DNA of 27,812 nt from a virus: positions 1-27,812 of IMG/VR virus record IMGVR_UViG_3300020419_000069; one strand, written 5' to 3'. How positions within the stretch are numbered: the first letter of the stretch is position 1; each line of letters starts with the position of its first letter. The notes under the pieces are model-generated. The model had not been told where the DNA came from and made no database searches. It saw only the letters and a list, made by a program, of their open reading frames with translations. The position numbers and the translations under genes are program-made. This document shows, one piece after another, positions 17,340 through 23,776 of the stretch.

Positions 17340-18089
17340 TCATCTTTGTTTTATGAACCTTTGAAATTCAGATACAATTGATACTATATTTCTCGGATGA
17401 ATTACTACAATTTCTCTTAACTCATCGTTTTTAGTTTCGAGTCTATCACGATAAGTTATGGGTGTTAAACTTGCACCTGGCCCACTAGATGGGTCAATGT
17501 CTACTTGTTCTCCATTATCTTCATAATGATGCACTGCATTAAATTGTTCAGTTTCACCAGTTATTGTAAGAGTTCGGGTTGGACTACCCGTTGCACCAGT
17601 ATCTACATAAGATATAGTTTCTCCCGCAGTAAATTTAGTACCCGTTGTTAATTCAACAAATAATTGTCCTAAATCTAAGTTTCTTTTTACAATCTTACCA
17701 ATTGAACTTGAAGATTGTCCTTCAATTACCTGACCTACTGGAAACAATGCACCAATTTCACTTGTTGTTGTTAAAACACGATTTGGATATTTTGATTTTA
17801 CTTGGTCAAGTATTTCATCATTATTTAGTGGCCATCCACTTAATTTTATGTGGTCATTCATTAAATAAAATGTCCAGTAATAATCCATAGTACCATAAAG
17901 TTTATGAGATACTATATCAGGTCTATCACCAGATAATATTTGATATTTTTCTGTAAAAGCTATATTATTTTTGATTTGGTCAATCAAATCTACATATTGA
18001 GTTATGTCCTTAAATAAATCTATATCAGAATTATCACCAAATTTATATTCTGCAAATTGAAAGTTTTTAAAATAATTACCAGATGCCAT
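17340..18089 (-). CDS. 53: Baseplate wedge subunit, gp53-like
   Basis: The 249-residue product (T4 gp53 about 196) begins MASGNYFKNFQFAEYKFGDN. It has YQILSGDRPDIVSHKLYGTM followed by DYYWTFYLMNDHIKLSGWPL (about residues 48-86), the conserved gp53 signature, which includes a LysM-like P-D-x-x-(S/A)-x-x-x-Y-G segment. In T4, gp53 sits over the gp6/gp25 core and holds adjacent wedges together, completing the hexagonal baseplate. The C-terminal half is a beta-rich extension (GQVIEGQSSSSIGKIVKRNL) ending RDRLETKNDELREIVVIHP. The Shine-Dalgarno GGAG overlaps the TAG of the gp48-like gene. Confidence 0.88.
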   Translation of the reverse strand: MASGNYFKNFQFAEYKFGDNSDIDLFKDITQYVDLIDQIKNNIAFTEKYQILSGDRPDIVSHKLYGTMDYYWTFYLMNDHIKLSGWPLNNDEILDQVKSKYPNRVLTTTSEIGALFPVGQVIEGQSSSSIGKIVKRNLDLGQLFVELTTGTKFTAGETISYVDTGATGSPTRTLTITGETEQFNAVHHYEDNGEQVDIDPSSGPGASLTPITYRDRLETKNDELREIVVIHPRNIVSIVSEFQRFIKQR

Positions 18090-18098
18090 TTATATCTC

Positions 18099-19358
18099 CT
18101 AAAATCCGTGTTCTGAAATATCTTTTCTAGAAAGAGTTCTAGTTTCGGTGAATGCAAGTGACATATCTATTTCAGTAAAATGTGGATTGTCTCCACCATG
18201 CATTGCTTGATTTGTTGGATTGTAAACTACACTCACATCCCTTAAAAAACAAGGTTGTATTTTTTGAGTAATTGTTTGACCATTATATAGTGGTGTAATT
18301 ACAAACTTTTTAGGAAATCTATAACCAACCGAAACTGGTATTTGACTACCTTCGTCACCTATGGGTACATTGATGTCCTCTGGATAAAGTTCTTCTCTAA
18401 AAAATTTAATTATTTTTTTAACTTGTTCTGCTTCTTCTAAAGATTTTGCAATAAATTTAAACTGAAATGCAAATTCTCTAAGTGCAACTGATTTAAATAA
18501 TGCACGAGTATTTGGATTTAATCTAACTCCGCCCGCTTGTCTTAGTGCAGACATCGTACCTTCTCCAAGACTTTTTCCTATAACATTTACTTGTAATGCA
18601 GCTAATGTTGCAAGGTCACCACTCTGTTCACCAAAGAGAGAAGTTATAGTTGCTCCACTTCCTTCAATAACACTTTGTATCATACCCCCTACACCAGTTT
18701 GTCCACCTGAAGCACCACCTTCAACAAGACCACCCGCAAAACCTAAATCAGCATTTTCATAACCTACATTGTCTCTAAAATTTAAAGCCATTGGTAAATA
18801 TAAAGTGACTCTTTTTCTTTCTGTCAAAGGTTCTACAGATTGAGAAGAATTTGGATTTTCTTCTGTTGCTCTTTCTAGTATTTTACCTTCTAATTCTTTT
18901 TTCTTTTCTTTTGCGTCTTGTCTTTCTTTAACAACATCATAGTCTCTATTCTGCTTTCTCTTTCCAGTACTAGAGCCTGTAGCTGCAAAGGCTGTTTCTT
19001 TAGCCTCTAATACTTCTAGTTCTGCTTTTTCTTCTTCTGTTGCAGCTTCTTGTATTACATTGTCTTCAAATTTTTTAATAGCATCATTAGTACCTTGTTC
19101 AGCAAGACTTTCAACGATTTCGTTATTTGTTTCTTCTTGTACCATTTCAAAAGTAAGTGTACCTTTATAATCCAAATCATCTAAGGGATATTTAAGATTG
19201 ACTACTTCTTGTATTGGTTTTTGTTCCGAACCATCCGATGCCTTTTCTTTTGGTTCATCTGTGGTTTGGTCTGCTAGTTCTTCTTTTTTTGCATTAACTC
19301 TAGCCTCTCTTTCTTCTCGAGCTTTTCTTCTCTGTATTATGTTTTCTCTTCTAGGCAT
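18099..19358 (-). CDS. 48: Baseplate tail-tube cap, gp48-like, with long charged N-terminal region
   Basis: The 419-residue product (T4 gp48 about 364) carries its conserved half at about residues 185-419: TLYLPMALNFRDNVGYENAD, FAFQFKFIAKSLEEAEQVKK, IIKFFREELYP and PCFLRDVSVVYNPTNQAMHG. These match gp48-type proteins that end the tube-forming platform on the baseplate. The first ~180 residues are dominated by Lys, Glu and Ala (MPRRENIIQRRKAREEREAR, then TEEEKAELEVLEAKE) and are predicted to be coiled coil or disordered, unlike T4 gp48. It is the first gene of the minus-strand operon, with a late box at 19388..19395 and Shine-Dalgarno AGGAAA about 6 nt before the ATG. It is divergent from gp4. 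Confidence 0.75.
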   Translation of the reverse strand: MPRRENIIQRRKAREEREARVNAKKEELADQTTDEPKEKASDGSEQKPIQEVVNLKYPLDDLDYKGTLTFEMVQEETNNEIVESLAEQGTNDAIKKFEDNVIQEAATEEEKAELEVLEAKETAFAATGSSTGKRKQNRDYDVVKERQDAKEKKKELEGKILERATEENPNSSQSVEPLTERKRVTLYLPMALNFRDNVGYENADLGFAGGLVEGGASGGQTGVGGMIQSVIEGSGATITSLFGEQSGDLATLAALQVNVIGKSLGEGTMSALRQAGGVRLNPNTRALFKSVALREFAFQFKFIAKSLEEAEQVKKIIKFFREELYPEDINVPIGDEGSQIPVSVGYRFPKKFVITPLYNGQTITQKIQPCFLRDVSVVYNPTNQAMHGGDNPHFTEIDMSLAFTETRTLSRKDISEHGF

Positions 19359-19387
19359 ATACTTTCCTACTAAATAGTGTTATGTTC

Positions 19388-19395
19388 TATTTATA
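19388..19395 (-). promoter_or_regulatory. Late promoter box for the baseplate operon
   Basis: TATAAATA followed by G on the minus strand, 29 nt before the gp48-like ATG. A T4-type start would be near 19382, giving a 24-nt leader that contains AGGAAAG. It overlaps the region upstream of the divergent gp4 start at 19401. Confidence 0.7.
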
Positions 19396-19400
19396 CACAA

Positions 19401-19883
19401 ATGAAGACATACAAAGGAAGATATAAAGTAAAAAATACAAAAAAGTATAAAGGTGACTATGCAAATGTTATCTTTCGTTCACTATGGGAACGTAATTGTT
19501 TTCGTTGGTGTGATGAAAACCCCAAAGTAGCATCATGGAGTTCCGAAGAAGTTGTTGTTCCGTATTTTTATGAAGTAGACAAAAGATATCATCGATATTT
19601 TCTTGATTTAAAAATAACATTTAAAGAAGGTAAGACTATACTAGTAGAAATAAAACCCGACTCACAAACTAAACCACCCAGAAAAGGAAGTAGAAGAACC
19701 AAGACATTTATTAATGAAGCTGCAACATATGTAAGGAATATGAATAAATGGGACGCAGCTAATGAGTTTGCAAAAGATAATGGATATGAGTTTCAAATCT
19801 GGACGGAGAAAACTTTAGAGTCTATGGGTATTCTACCAAAATCTATGAAACCCTTAAAACCTTTTACAAAAAGAAAAAAATAA
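19401..19883 (+). CDS. 4: Head-completion nuclease, gp4-like
   Basis: I place the start at the ATG 19401 (MKTYKGRYKVKN). A GTG at 19377 would add eight residues of no visible value. The 160-residue product matches T4 gp4 (about 150) and has a TnsA/PD-(D/E)xK-type nuclease layout: SLWERNCFRWCDENP with Glu30, YHRYFLDLKITF with Asp69, then KTILVEIKPDSQ with Glu83-x-Lys85. The Lys/Arg-rich C-terminus ends PLKPFTKRKK. In T4, gp4 acts after DNA packaging to make heads competent for tail joining. There is no Shine-Dalgarno directly before the ATG and only a weak late-box-like ACTAAATA at 19369..19376. It is the first gene of the plus-strand block, so a head gene shares an operon with tube and hub genes. 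Confidence 0.85.
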   Translation: MKTYKGRYKVKNTKKYKGDYANVIFRSLWERNCFRWCDENPKVASWSSEEVVVPYFYEVDKRYHRYFLDLKITFKEGKTILVEIKPDSQTKPPRKGSRRTKTFINEAATYVRNMNKWDAANEFAKDNGYEFQIWTEKTLESMGILPKSMKPLKPFTKRKK

Positions 19884-19884
19884 G

Positions 19885-19892
19885 TATAAATA
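19885..19892 (+). promoter_or_regulatory. Late promoter box immediately before the 195-residue gene
   Basis: The plus strand reads TAA-G-TATAAATA-GAAGT-ATG, between the gp4 stop and the next start at 19898. The box ends 5 nt before the ATG, so a T4-type +1 would be the A of the ATG. It is identical in layout to the gp25 box on the other strand. Confidence 0.65.
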
Positions 19893-19897
19893 GAAGT

Positions 19898-20485
19898 ATG
19901 TCAAATATATTCCAGAAGTTAGAACTTGCAGCTTTTAGAAATCAAATTACTCCAAGAACTAAAGAGAGTAGAGAGTGGTTTATGAAAAAAGCAAAGACTA
20001 TGCGTGGTATTAATCGTGAAAACTTAATGCAAGAAGAACCACTAAGTAGAAGTGGTCGTAGAATAATTGGTTCAATGCAAATGTTTTATTATGACCCAAA
20101 ACATAAAGAGACTTTACCTTATTATGATAGATTTCCATTATCAATTATAATTAAACCCGCAAAAGGTGGGTTTCTTGGAATGAACCTACATTATTTACCA
20201 CCAATACTTCGTGCTCAATTTCTTGATGCACTTATGGATAATGTGACAAGTAAAAAGAGTGATGACGCAAAGTTCAATGTGACAACTAAATTACTTGCGG
20301 GAACATCAGAATTAGAATACTATAAACCTTGTATTAAACACTATTTGACCGCACATGTAAAGAGTAAGTTTGCAGAAGTAAAAGCACCCGAATGGGAGAT
20401 TGCAACCTTTTTACCAACCGCAATATTTGAAAAGGCATCAAAACAGAAAATATACTCAGACAGTAGGAAGAAAATAAATGGCTAG
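19898..20485 (+). CDS. Conserved T4-like phage protein of unknown function
   Basis: The 195-residue product starts MSNIFQKLELAAFRNQITPR and has RSGRRIIGSMQMFYYDPKHK, then LPYYDRFPLSIIIKPAKGGF and GMNLHYLPPILRAQFLDALM (about residues 50-115). I recall this as a strongly conserved protein of marine T4-like phages without a known role. The C-terminus is basic (SKQKIYSDSRKKING). There is no nuclease or zinc motif. It sits between the gp4-like head-completion gene and the gp54-like tube initiator, with an 8-nt overlap into the latter, suggesting a virion-assembly role at the head-tail or tube-baseplate stage. It has no normal ribosome site: the late box TATAAATA lies 5 nt before the ATG. Confidence 0.6.
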   Translation: MSNIFQKLELAAFRNQITPRTKESREWFMKKAKTMRGINRENLMQEEPLSRSGRRIIGSMQMFYYDPKHKETLPYYDRFPLSIIIKPAKGGFLGMNLHYLPPILRAQFLDALMDNVTSKKSDDAKFNVTTKLLAGTSELEYYKPCIKHYLTAHVKSKFAEVKAPEWEIATFLPTAIFEKASKQKIYSDSRKKING

Positions 20486-21221
20486 AATAGATGATTTAAA
20501 ATCAGAAATAACAAGTGGTGATGGTCTTGCACTTGCGAACCGATATCGAGTATTTTTACCACCAGTGGGTGGAGTATCCGCAAGGAGTCTAGATTTACTT
20601 TGCAAAAGTGTTTCTTTGCCTGGAAAACAAATAATGTCTGTAGACTATCAACTTGGTACGACAAATAGAAAAATTGCAAATGGAACTGCATTTGCAGATG
20701 TAAGTATGACCTTTATTGGATTAAATGATTTCAAAGCAAGAAAATATTTTGATGTCTGGCAGTCTGGTGCAGTAAATCCAGATAGTTTAGAAGTAGGATA
20801 TTATAAAGATTACACCAAACCAGTAGTGATACAACAGTTGGAAAAGAATGCGAAGTCTCCATTATTAGGGCCTAAAAAGTTATTTGATAATCCTTTACCC
20901 GATGCACTTGCAGAAAGATTACCAAATGTTGGCCCACTAGATTTACAGAATGGTACTTTTGATTTAGGTTTAGTTGGTCGACAAGACTTAACTACTTTAG
21001 CAGAAGGTGTGAACTATTCAGTAAGATTAAATGAAGCGTATCCGACTACATTAAATGAAATACCTTTGTCAAATGACCCAGATGGTTTAGTTGAAATAAC
21101 CGTGCAACTATCATACAAAGACTTTACTATCGTTGAAGGTAATATAAAAGATAAACTGTTAGATAAGGTTATTGAAAAAACTGGACTTTCAAAAATATTT
21201 CCAGACTCACTTAAAATTTGA
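20478..21221 (+). CDS. 54: Baseplate tail-tube initiator, gp54-like (gp19-type fold)
   Basis: The 247-residue product has the strand pattern of tail-tube proteins: NRYRVFLPPVGG, LLCKSVSLPGKQIMSVDYQL, FADVSMTFIGLNDFKARKYF, then YSVRLNEAYPTTLNEIPLSN and VEITVQLSYKDFTIVEG. T4 gp54 (about 320 residues) and gp48 are related to tube protein gp19 and start tube polymerisation on the baseplate. Since a gp48-like gene lies just across the divergent promoter, gp54 is the best assignment. A gp19 tube paralogue is the alternative, but the PLLGPKKLFDNPLPDALAER insert is unlike a plain tube protein. The ATG lies inside the end of the upstream gene (8-nt overlap), with AGGAAG upstream. Confidence 0.7.
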   Translation: MARIDDLKSEITSGDGLALANRYRVFLPPVGGVSARSLDLLCKSVSLPGKQIMSVDYQLGTTNRKIANGTAFADVSMTFIGLNDFKARKYFDVWQSGAVNPDSLEVGYYKDYTKPVVIQQLEKNAKSPLLGPKKLFDNPLPDALAERLPNVGPLDLQNGTFDLGLVGRQDLTTLAEGVNYSVRLNEAYPTTLNEIPLSNDPDGLVEITVQLSYKDFTIVEGNIKDKLLDKVIEKTGLSKIFPDSLKI

Positions 21222-21228
21222 ATAAATA
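21221..21228 (+). promoter_or_regulatory. Variant late promoter box before the gp26-like gene
   Basis: AATAAATA differs from TATAAATA at the first base. A T4-type start would fall near 21234, giving a 22-nt leader with AGGAG at 21244..21248 before the ATG at 21256. The box overlaps the end of the gp54-like gene by one base. Confidence 0.5.
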
Positions 21229-21255
21229 GAAATACATTATAATAGGAGTAATATT

Positions 21256-21969
21256 ATGAATAATGTTTTACCAAAACTGAATGCGACCCCTTCGCATGAA
21301 ATGACGATACCGTCAACTCAAAAAGTAGTTAACTTTCGTCCATATCTTGTAAAAGAAGAAAAGGTACTTCTTCTTGCATTTGAATCTAAAGACCAAAAGA
21401 AGGCACTAAGTGCTATGATTGGTACTATTGATGCGTGTGTTTCAGATACTATAGATACTTCAAAACTTACTATGTTTGATGTTGAATATATGTTTACTCA
21501 AATAAGAAGTAAATCTGTAGGTGAGTCTACAAAAGTTATGATTAAATGTTCTGAATGTGGACACGAAAATGAAATAGGAATAGATTTATCTTCAGCAAAT
21601 GTCGATGTACCAGAAGTTGATAACATAATCAAAATATCAGATGAAATTACAGTTGAACTTAGATATCCTTCTTTTGAAGTTTTTATTGATAACTGGCAAG
21701 AAGAAATGAAAGAGTCTGAGTTAACTTATAAAATTGTTAATAAATGTATAAGTTCAGTCATGACCGAAGATACAAGAATAGATGCAGATGAAGTAAGTGA
21801 ACAAGAAATGAATTCGTTTATAGAGTCTATGAATTCTCAACAATTTAAAATGATAACTGATTATATTGCAACAATGCCAACATTAAAAAAAGATGTATCA
21901 TTTACATGTAGTTCTTGTTCTCATGACAATGAACAACAATTATCGGGGATATCGGATTTTTTCTCCTAA
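21256..21969 (+). CDS. 26: Baseplate hub / tail chaperone protein, gp26-like
   Basis: The 237-residue product fits the T4 gp26 hub family (T4_baseplate type, about 208 residues). It has HEMTIPSTQKVVNFRPYLVK, KEEKVLLLAFESKDQKKALS and KLTMFDVEYMFTQIRSKSVG in the N-terminal half. Four cysteines form two pairs, C98-x2-C101 (KCSECGHENE) and C218-x2-C221 (TCSSCSHDNE), which look like a zinc site. The ribosome site AGGAG is 7 nt before the ATG. The last codons, GAT TTT TTC TCC TAA, include the slippery heptamer T TTT TTC, from which a -1 shift leads into a 64-codon extension just before the tape measure gene. A tail-assembly chaperone role, analogous to lambda G/GT or P2 E/E', is inferred from that layout. 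Confidence 0.75.
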   Translation: MNNVLPKLNATPSHEMTIPSTQKVVNFRPYLVKEEKVLLLAFESKDQKKALSAMIGTIDACVSDTIDTSKLTMFDVEYMFTQIRSKSVGESTKVMIKCSECGHENEIGIDLSSANVDVPEVDNIIKISDEITVELRYPSFEVFIDNWQEEMKESELTYKIVNKCISSVMTEDTRIDADEVSEQEMNSFIESMNSQQFKMITDYIATMPTLKKDVSFTCSSCSHDNEQQLSGISDFFS

Positions 21970-22157
21970 ACCTTTCGCATGAAAATTTAGTTAACTATTA
22001 TCAAACTAATTTTGCAATGATGCAGAATTACAACTATAGTTTGACTGAATTAGAAAATATGATACCATGGGAAAGGGAAATATATGTTAATTTGTTGGTA
22101 GATTGGATAAAAAAACAAGAAGAACAACAAAAAACAAACGAGTCTAAGTATAAATAG
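21256..22157 (+). CDS. Predicted -1 frameshift fusion product of gp26 (about 300 residues)
   Basis: If ribosomes slip -1 on T TTT TTC (21957..21963), reading continues past the gp26 stop. It gives LLNLSHENLVNYYQTNF, then SLTELENMIPWEREIYVNLL and VDWIKKQEEQQ, ending at the TAG 22155..22157. The fused chain would have 236 gp26 residues plus 64 more. The extension could start alone only at the ATG pair 22017/22020, which has no ribosome site and would lose conserved-looking residues. The pattern L-x-x-M-x-P-W/F-E-x-E-I/L-Y is like the downstream part of tail-assembly chaperones in other phages. The tape measure gene follows 4 nt later. Frameshifting is inferred, not shown. Confidence 0.6.
21957..21990 (+). 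promoter_or_regulatory. Putative -1 ribosomal frameshift site: T TTT TTC heptamer plus hairpin
   Basis: The heptamer T-TTT-TTC lies in the gp26 frame at residues 235-236. Downstream, CTAAA (21966..21970) pairs with TTTAG (21986..21990), and TTTC (21973..21976) pairs with GAAA (21981..21984) around the loop GCAT, with a small internal loop. The gp26 stop codon is inside the stem. The stem is AT-rich, so its strength is uncertain. Confidence 0.55.
22149..22156 (+). promoter_or_regulatory. Late promoter box immediately before the tape measure gene
   Basis: The plus strand reads TATAAATA-GACGT-ATG. The box overlaps the TAG that ends the gp26 frameshift extension. T4 spacing puts +1 on the A of the tape measure ATG (22162), so this promoter would make a leaderless mRNA. 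Confidence 0.65.
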
Positions 22158-22161
22158 ACGT

Positions 22162-23721
22162 ATGGTAGACGAAACTATTAATAATCCTCAAAGTCAATTG
22201 TTGTTAGATTTGACTTCAACTCTTGAAGACCAAAATAAAACTGACAAAGAAACGAATGCAGTTCTTAGTTCATTTGGTGATGTATTCAAAAAATTTATTG
22301 CATCACAATCGGTAAACGCACTCGAAGAAGAAGAGAAAAGAAGAGAACAAGGTGAAGATTTAGGAAACACTATTTCAAAACTAGAATTCAAAGGTTTAGG
22401 TGATGAACTTAAAGATAGCGGTGGTATTTTTAAAGGATTTGTGGGTGGTCTATCTCTTATTGTCGCTGGATTTTTTGGATTTTTACAAGCTGCATTTGAA
22501 GATTTGTTTTCTTTTACTTCAAGCACAAGAAGATTATTCCTAATGACTTTTCAACTAAAAGACCCAAATAAGGGACTAGGGTTTGTTAGATTTCAATTAA
22601 TGCTTTTGTTTGAAAAAATAGGTAATGTGGTTAGGAGTATTTTTAGTTTGAAAACTTTTGAACCACTAAGAAATTTATTTACAAACATAGGTTCTTTAAC
22701 TAAAGGTTTACTTGGAGAAAAATCATTTTCTAAAGTAAGTAAATTTTTTCAAGGTGTAAGTAAATTTTTTGGTATATTTGGAAGAATTGGATTTGCAATA
22801 GGTCAAACATTAGGAAGATTATTTAAACCCATAACAATTGCAATTGCATTTTTTAGGGGATTGAATGCAATGAGAGATACTTTTGGAAGTTTAACAGAAG
22901 AAGGCGTTAATCCTATACTTGCTGGAATGGGAGCTCTTCTAGACGGTCTTTTTGTGGGTATTAAAGAATTCGTTGCAATGTTTGTAGGTGGACTTTTGGA
23001 TACTCTTAAATTTTTTACTGTTGACCTACTTGCTAGATTATTCATTCCAGATGAAAAAATTAAAAACGACATTTTAAATTTTAGTTTTGCAGATGGATTT
23101 AGATTTATTTTTGATAAAATAAAAGAAATTGTATTTGGATTTTTTGGTTCAATATCAGAACTTATGGACAATTTTAATATAACTAAACTAGACTTTATAT
23201 CCCCATTTTCAATGATAAAAAAACTTGTCTCATCGTTTATGGAAAATTTTGGTGACTCAATTTCTGACTTTTTTACGAACTCAATAGAATTTATTAGCGA
23301 TAGAATACATAATGCATTTAGAAATATTACAGAATTAGCTCGAAGAGCAGTTGACAAAATCAAAGGTACATTAGATTATCTCTTAAAATTACCTATGGCA
23401 TTTTTTAATGGTATAACTGCAGCTGCAAATATTTTTGGTGCGGGTACTGTAAGTGATAGATTTAATAAGGCATTTGATTCTACAATATCTGGAAGTGATA
23501 TTGAAACTGTTCTTTCAAAACCAAGTGGTGAAAGTGAAAAAGAAAAAACAATTAGAGAGGCTAATCAAGCTAATATAGCTGGTTCTAATATTAATATTAT
23601 CGATAATAGTGTAAAAGACCAAAGTCAAACTAGTAATAATAATAGTAATACTGGAATTTTGGGTGGTGTTAAAGATTTCTTTTTTGGTAAAGATAATGAT
23701 AAACAAGAAGTTGCAAAATAA
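22162..23721 (+). CDS. 29: Tail tape measure protein (gp29 analogue)
   Basis: The 519-residue product (T4 gp29 about 590) is strongly helical and rich in Phe, Gly, Ile and Lys. It has amphipathic and hydrophobic stretches at about residues 90-112 (GIFKGFVGGLSLIVAGFFGF), 205-235 and 250-285 (FVAMFVGGLLDTLKFFTVDL). The C-terminal 80 residues are Asn/Ser/Asp-rich and flexible. This composition and its place right after the putative tail-assembly chaperone frameshift pair mark it as the tape measure that sets tail length and leaves the tube with DNA. In T4 this job belongs to gp29 of the hub. Sequence identity to T4 gp29 is not evident, so the symbol is by analogy. The TAA is followed at once by the gp32 terminator on the other strand. 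Confidence 0.75.
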   Translation: MVDETINNPQSQLLLDLTSTLEDQNKTDKETNAVLSSFGDVFKKFIASQSVNALEEEEKRREQGEDLGNTISKLEFKGLGDELKDSGGIFKGFVGGLSLIVAGFFGFLQAAFEDLFSFTSSTRRLFLMTFQLKDPNKGLGFVRFQLMLLFEKIGNVVRSIFSLKTFEPLRNLFTNIGSLTKGLLGEKSFSKVSKFFQGVSKFFGIFGRIGFAIGQTLGRLFKPITIAIAFFRGLNAMRDTFGSLTEEGVNPILAGMGALLDGLFVGIKEFVAMFVGGLLDTLKFFTVDLLARLFIPDEKIKNDILNFSFADGFRFIFDKIKEIVFGFFGSISELMDNFNITKLDFISPFSMIKKLVSSFMENFGDSISDFFTNSIEFISDRIHNAFRNITELARRAVDKIKGTLDYLLKLPMAFFNGITAAANIFGAGTVSDRFNKAFDSTISGSDIETVLSKPSGESEKEKTIREANQANIAGSNINIIDNSVKDQSQTSNNNSNTGILGGVKDFFFGKDNDKQEVAK

Positions 23722-23745
23722 AAAAACCCCATGTTTCCATGGGGT
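23721..23745 (-). terminator. Rho-independent terminator of the gp32 operon
   Basis: On the minus strand, ACCCCATG (23745..23738) pairs perfectly with CATGGGGT (23733..23726) around a GAAA tetraloop, followed directly by a T run to 23721. The hairpin lies 32 nt beyond the gp32 stop. Read on the plus strand there is no immediate T tract, so it serves mainly gp32 while also facing the convergent tape measure transcript. Confidence 0.9.
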
Positions 23746-23776
23746 CTAAAACTCTTGTTTTTAAATTAAGTTTTAA

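Noticed and set aside
19377-19400. GTG start adding eight residues to gp4
   Set aside because: The ATG at 19401 begins the conserved-looking MKTYKGRYK. The extra residues run through the divergent promoter region.
22017-22157. Independent 46-codon gene between gp26 and the tape measure gene
   Set aside because: No ribosome site precedes the ATG pair, and the frame is open back into the gp26 heptamer. A -1 frameshift explains it better, though independent start cannot be excluded.
22803-23363. Minus-strand open frame of 186 codons inside the tape measure gene
   Set aside because: It is antisense to a strongly supported gene, with a shadow composition (Ile/Ser/Asn) and no promoter or ribosome site. 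The same applies to the frame at 22194..22526.
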